From NCBI GenBank assembly GCA_949840855.1, contig CATKYP010000036.1, positions 1-8,025 on the forward strand: DNA of 8,025 nt, in the 5' to 3' direction. The DNA comes from an uncultured Bacilli bacterium. GTDB taxonomy: Bacteria; Bacillota_I; Bacilli_A; RF39; UBA660. Position numbers and translations under genes: made by a program. Every line of letters starts with the position of its first letter. Position 1 is the first letter of the stretch. Under the pieces are notes generated by a model that made no database searches, was not told the DNA's origin, and saw only the letters and a program-made list of their open reading frames with translations. Positions 6,208 to 8,025 of this stretch are shown here, piece after piece.

Positions 6208-6241
6208 AAGAAACACTTAATGCGATAGGGGGAAAATATAT

Positions 6242-7537
6242 ATGAAAATGAACAAATTAAGTAGATTGATACTTTTGTTACTAATTGTTTTTACAACAAT
6301 AATATCAACAATAGGTGAGGTGTTTGCAACAGAAGCTCCACAGACAATTACAGTTAATACAACAACACCAACTCACTTAGGATATATTGGTGACAAAGTA
6401 AATTTTGGGAGAAAAACACTAACAAATGGTACAATTGCATACTGTCTTGAATACAATAAAAAAACACCACTAACAACAACTGTTTCAAAAGTAGGAGAAA
6501 TGGATGCAGGAATGGTATATTTATTAGAAAATGGATATCCAAATAAGGCAATTACAGGAGATCAAGAAAAAGATTATTATATTACTCAAACGGCAATATG
6601 GTGGTATTTAGATGAAACAACTTCAATTTCACCAAAAAATTTACCAGATTCCTTCAAAACTACAGACAGTGATCCACAAAGATTAAGAGATAAAATTAAA
6701 AGTTTAGTAGAAAATGCTAAAATTGCCAAAAATAATGGATATAAAAATCCTAAAATGACAGCTTCAGGGAAAACTACAGCATTATCGCTATCAGCTGATA
6801 AGAACTATTATATATCAGAAGAAGTAACAGTAACACTAACTGATTTAGATAACTATAAAGTAAATATTATCAATGCTCCAGAAGGAAGCTATGTATCTGA
6901 TAAAACAGGAAATAAGAAAGATACATTTACCAAAGGTGAAACATTTAGGATATATGTTCCAGCTAACAAAGTAGATAAAAAAACAACAACAAATGTTGAT
7001 GTAACAATAACTTCAGAAACTAAATATAATAAAGCTTATAGATATTCATCAAATGATGATGAAGAACAAGATATTGTACCAGTACTTCTATATCCAACAA
7101 CAGTAACAGCAACAGCAAAAATTACATTCAATATTGCACCAAAGACTATAAAACCATCACAAATAAAAATAACTAAAATAGATGCTAAAACTAAGAAACC
7201 ACTAAAGGGAGCAGTATTAGTTATAAAGGATGAATCAGGAAAAGTAATAGCAGAATTTACTACTACTGAAGAAGAATATGTTCTAGATAATATTGCAAAT
7301 GGAAAATATACAGTAGAAGAAACTAAAGCTCCTACAGGTTATGAACTAAGTAATAAAAAATATTCATTCATAATTGATGATGATAATAGAAGCTATACAC
7401 TTTCTTTTGAAAACTACCCATCAATTGATGTACCAAATACAAACTCAAATATATCAGTAATTATGTATATATTAGGTACTCTAATAACAATATCAGGAGT
7501 TTCATTTATAAGGTATAATGCAAAAAAACAAAATTAA
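6242..7537 (+). CDS. Sortase-anchored thioester-domain adhesin (TQXA/Cys-Gln type)
   Basis: A secreted surface protein of 431 residues that probably bonds covalently to host or environmental targets. A signal peptide (about 1-29, cut after VFA) is followed by a thioester domain: Cys68 in IAYCLEY and Gln116 in ITQTAIWWYL form the Cys-Gln pair of this family. A beta-rich middle domain (about 175-300) follows. A CnaB/SpaA domain (about 305-392) has Lys312 (ITKID), Glu360 (ETKAP) and Asn391 (FENYP) as the likely isopeptide set. The sorting signal is VPNTN (397-401), then a hydrophobic helix (404-423) and a basic tail. The motif differs from LPXTG, so a dedicated sortase is expected, and one follows directly with a 20-base overlap. 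It could be a monomeric adhesin or a pilus tip subunit. No second pilin is visible. Its natural target cannot be predicted. Confidence 0.93.
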   Translation: MKMNKLSRLILLLLIVFTTIISTIGEVFATEAPQTITVNTTTPTHLGYIGDKVNFGRKTLTNGTIAYCLEYNKKTPLTTTVSKVGEMDAGMVYLLENGYPNKAITGDQEKDYYITQTAIWWYLDETTSISPKNLPDSFKTTDSDPQRLRDKIKSLVENAKIAKNNGYKNPKMTASGKTTALSLSADKNYYISEEVTVTLTDLDNYKVNIINAPEGSYVSDKTGNKKDTFTKGETFRIYVPANKVDKKTTTNVDVTITSETKYNKAYRYSSNDDEEQDIVPVLLYPTTVTATAKITFNIAPKTIKPSQIKITKIDAKTKKPLKGAVLVIKDESGKVIAEFTTTEEEYVLDNIANGKYTVEETKAPTGYELSNKKYSFIIDDDNRSYTLSFENYPSIDVPNTNSNISVIMYILGTLITISGVSFIRYNAKKQN

Positions 7538-8025
7538 GCAAAATAAAAAGTACGAATTAAGTTCTAATACAATTGCCACCATTTCGAGTATCGTAATTTT
7601 ATTAGGACTTTTCATTTTTTCATACAATTACTTTAATTCAAAAAAAGTACTTGCATATGATTATATGGATAATGTCTTTTATGAAGAAATTATTAAAGAA
7701 AAAGAAGAAGAATCAAATAATAATGAAATTATAGAAGAAAAGGAAGAAATCCAAGAAGAAAAAGTGGGAGAAGAAGATTCTTTTGGATATATAGGATATT
7801 TAGAGATACCAAAAATAGGATTAAGAAAAGGGTTTGTAAAAAAAGAAAGTGAAAATAATGATGTAGAAAAAAATATCTTTATTGTTAATAAGTCAGATTA
7901 TCCATCAAAAGATAAAGGTAACTTTATAGTTGCAGGACATTCAGGTACAGGTTGGAAAGCATTCTTTAATGACTTATATAAATTAGAAATAGGCGATTAT
8001 GCATATGTAGATTATAATAATAAAA
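7518..8025 (+). CDS. Sortase, N-terminal 169 residues (runs off window)
   Basis: A membrane-anchored transpeptidase that cuts a sorting signal and links the protein to the wall or to another pilin. The start ATG (7518) overlaps the adhesin gene by 20 bases and has a short AAGG four bases before it. A membrane helix (about 20-36) is followed by a Glu/Lys-rich linker (about 56-87) and the catalytic domain (GYIGYLEIPKIGL, then GNFIVAGHSGTG with catalytic His141, and a conserved AFFNDLYKLEIGD). The catalytic Cys and Arg lie beyond the right edge. The class is not assigned, because the Cys motif is missing from the window. The tight overlap with a VPNTN-bearing substrate argues that it anchors this adhesin. 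Confidence 0.92.
   Translation, partial: MQKNKIKQNKKYELSSNTIATISSIVILLGLFIFSYNYFNSKKVLAYDYMDNVFYEEIIKEKEEESNNNEIIEEKEEIQEEKVGEEDSFGYIGYLEIPKIGLRKGFVKKESENNDVEKNIFIVNKSDYPSKDKGNFIVAGHSGTGWKAFFNDLYKLEIGDYAYVDYNNK

Noticed and set aside
6354..6551. Open frame on the minus strand inside the adhesin
   Set aside because: It is antisense to the thioester domain, whose residues are conserved in the sense frame, and has no family features.
1..8025. tRNA, rRNA or CRISPR array
   Set aside because: No cloverleaf, rRNA motif or regularly spaced repeat was seen on either strand.

Overview
This is an AT-rich window from a low-GC Gram-positive bacterium, most likely a gut-type Firmicutes/Bacilli lineage. 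The evidence is AGGAGG-type ribosome sites, a sortase with a sortase-anchored thioester adhesin, a SleB-like wall hydrolase, and only TAA stops on every complete gene. Tryptophan is written TGG throughout, so nothing suggests the Mycoplasma code. No genus can be named from the sequence alone.

Left part (1 to about 1860): the right-hand end of an integrated mobile element. It holds the last 29 codons of an unrecognised gene (2-91), a clear terminator (121-150), a 39-residue orphan protein (223-342), and a large serine recombinase (444-1820). The recombinase appears to start on an ATT codon, because only an ATT start behind the strong AGGAGG keeps the catalytic serine. The recombinase ends 34 bases before a convergent, truncated ABC permease gene. 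The permease coding sequence breaks inside a normally conserved motif, so the element-chromosome junction is placed at about 1855-1866. The rest of the permease gene should lie beyond the far end of the element, to the left of this window.

Middle part (1855-4208, minus strand): a three-gene ABC importer operon of the SsuA/ThiY/TauA type. Gene order is substrate-binding protein, ATPase, permease, and each gene overlaps the next. It has its own promoter at about 4235-4264. The substrate cannot be assigned, and no riboswitch was recognised in the leader. Loss of the permease tail probably inactivates the importer while the element is integrated.

Right part (4330-8025): a cell-surface region. 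A minus-strand gene encodes a 525-residue membrane-spanning coiled-coil protein ending in a SleB-like hydrolase domain, followed by its own terminator (4330-4358). Divergent from it is a plus-strand pair. The first gene is a thioester-domain (Cys-Gln) adhesin or pilin-like protein with a CnaB/SpaA domain and a VPNTN sorting signal. The second is a sortase that runs off the window end, overlaps the adhesin by 20 bases, and probably anchors it. The 216-base divergent region has an extended -10 promoter facing each way and an imperfect palindrome between them, which suggests possible joint control of wall remodelling and adhesin display.
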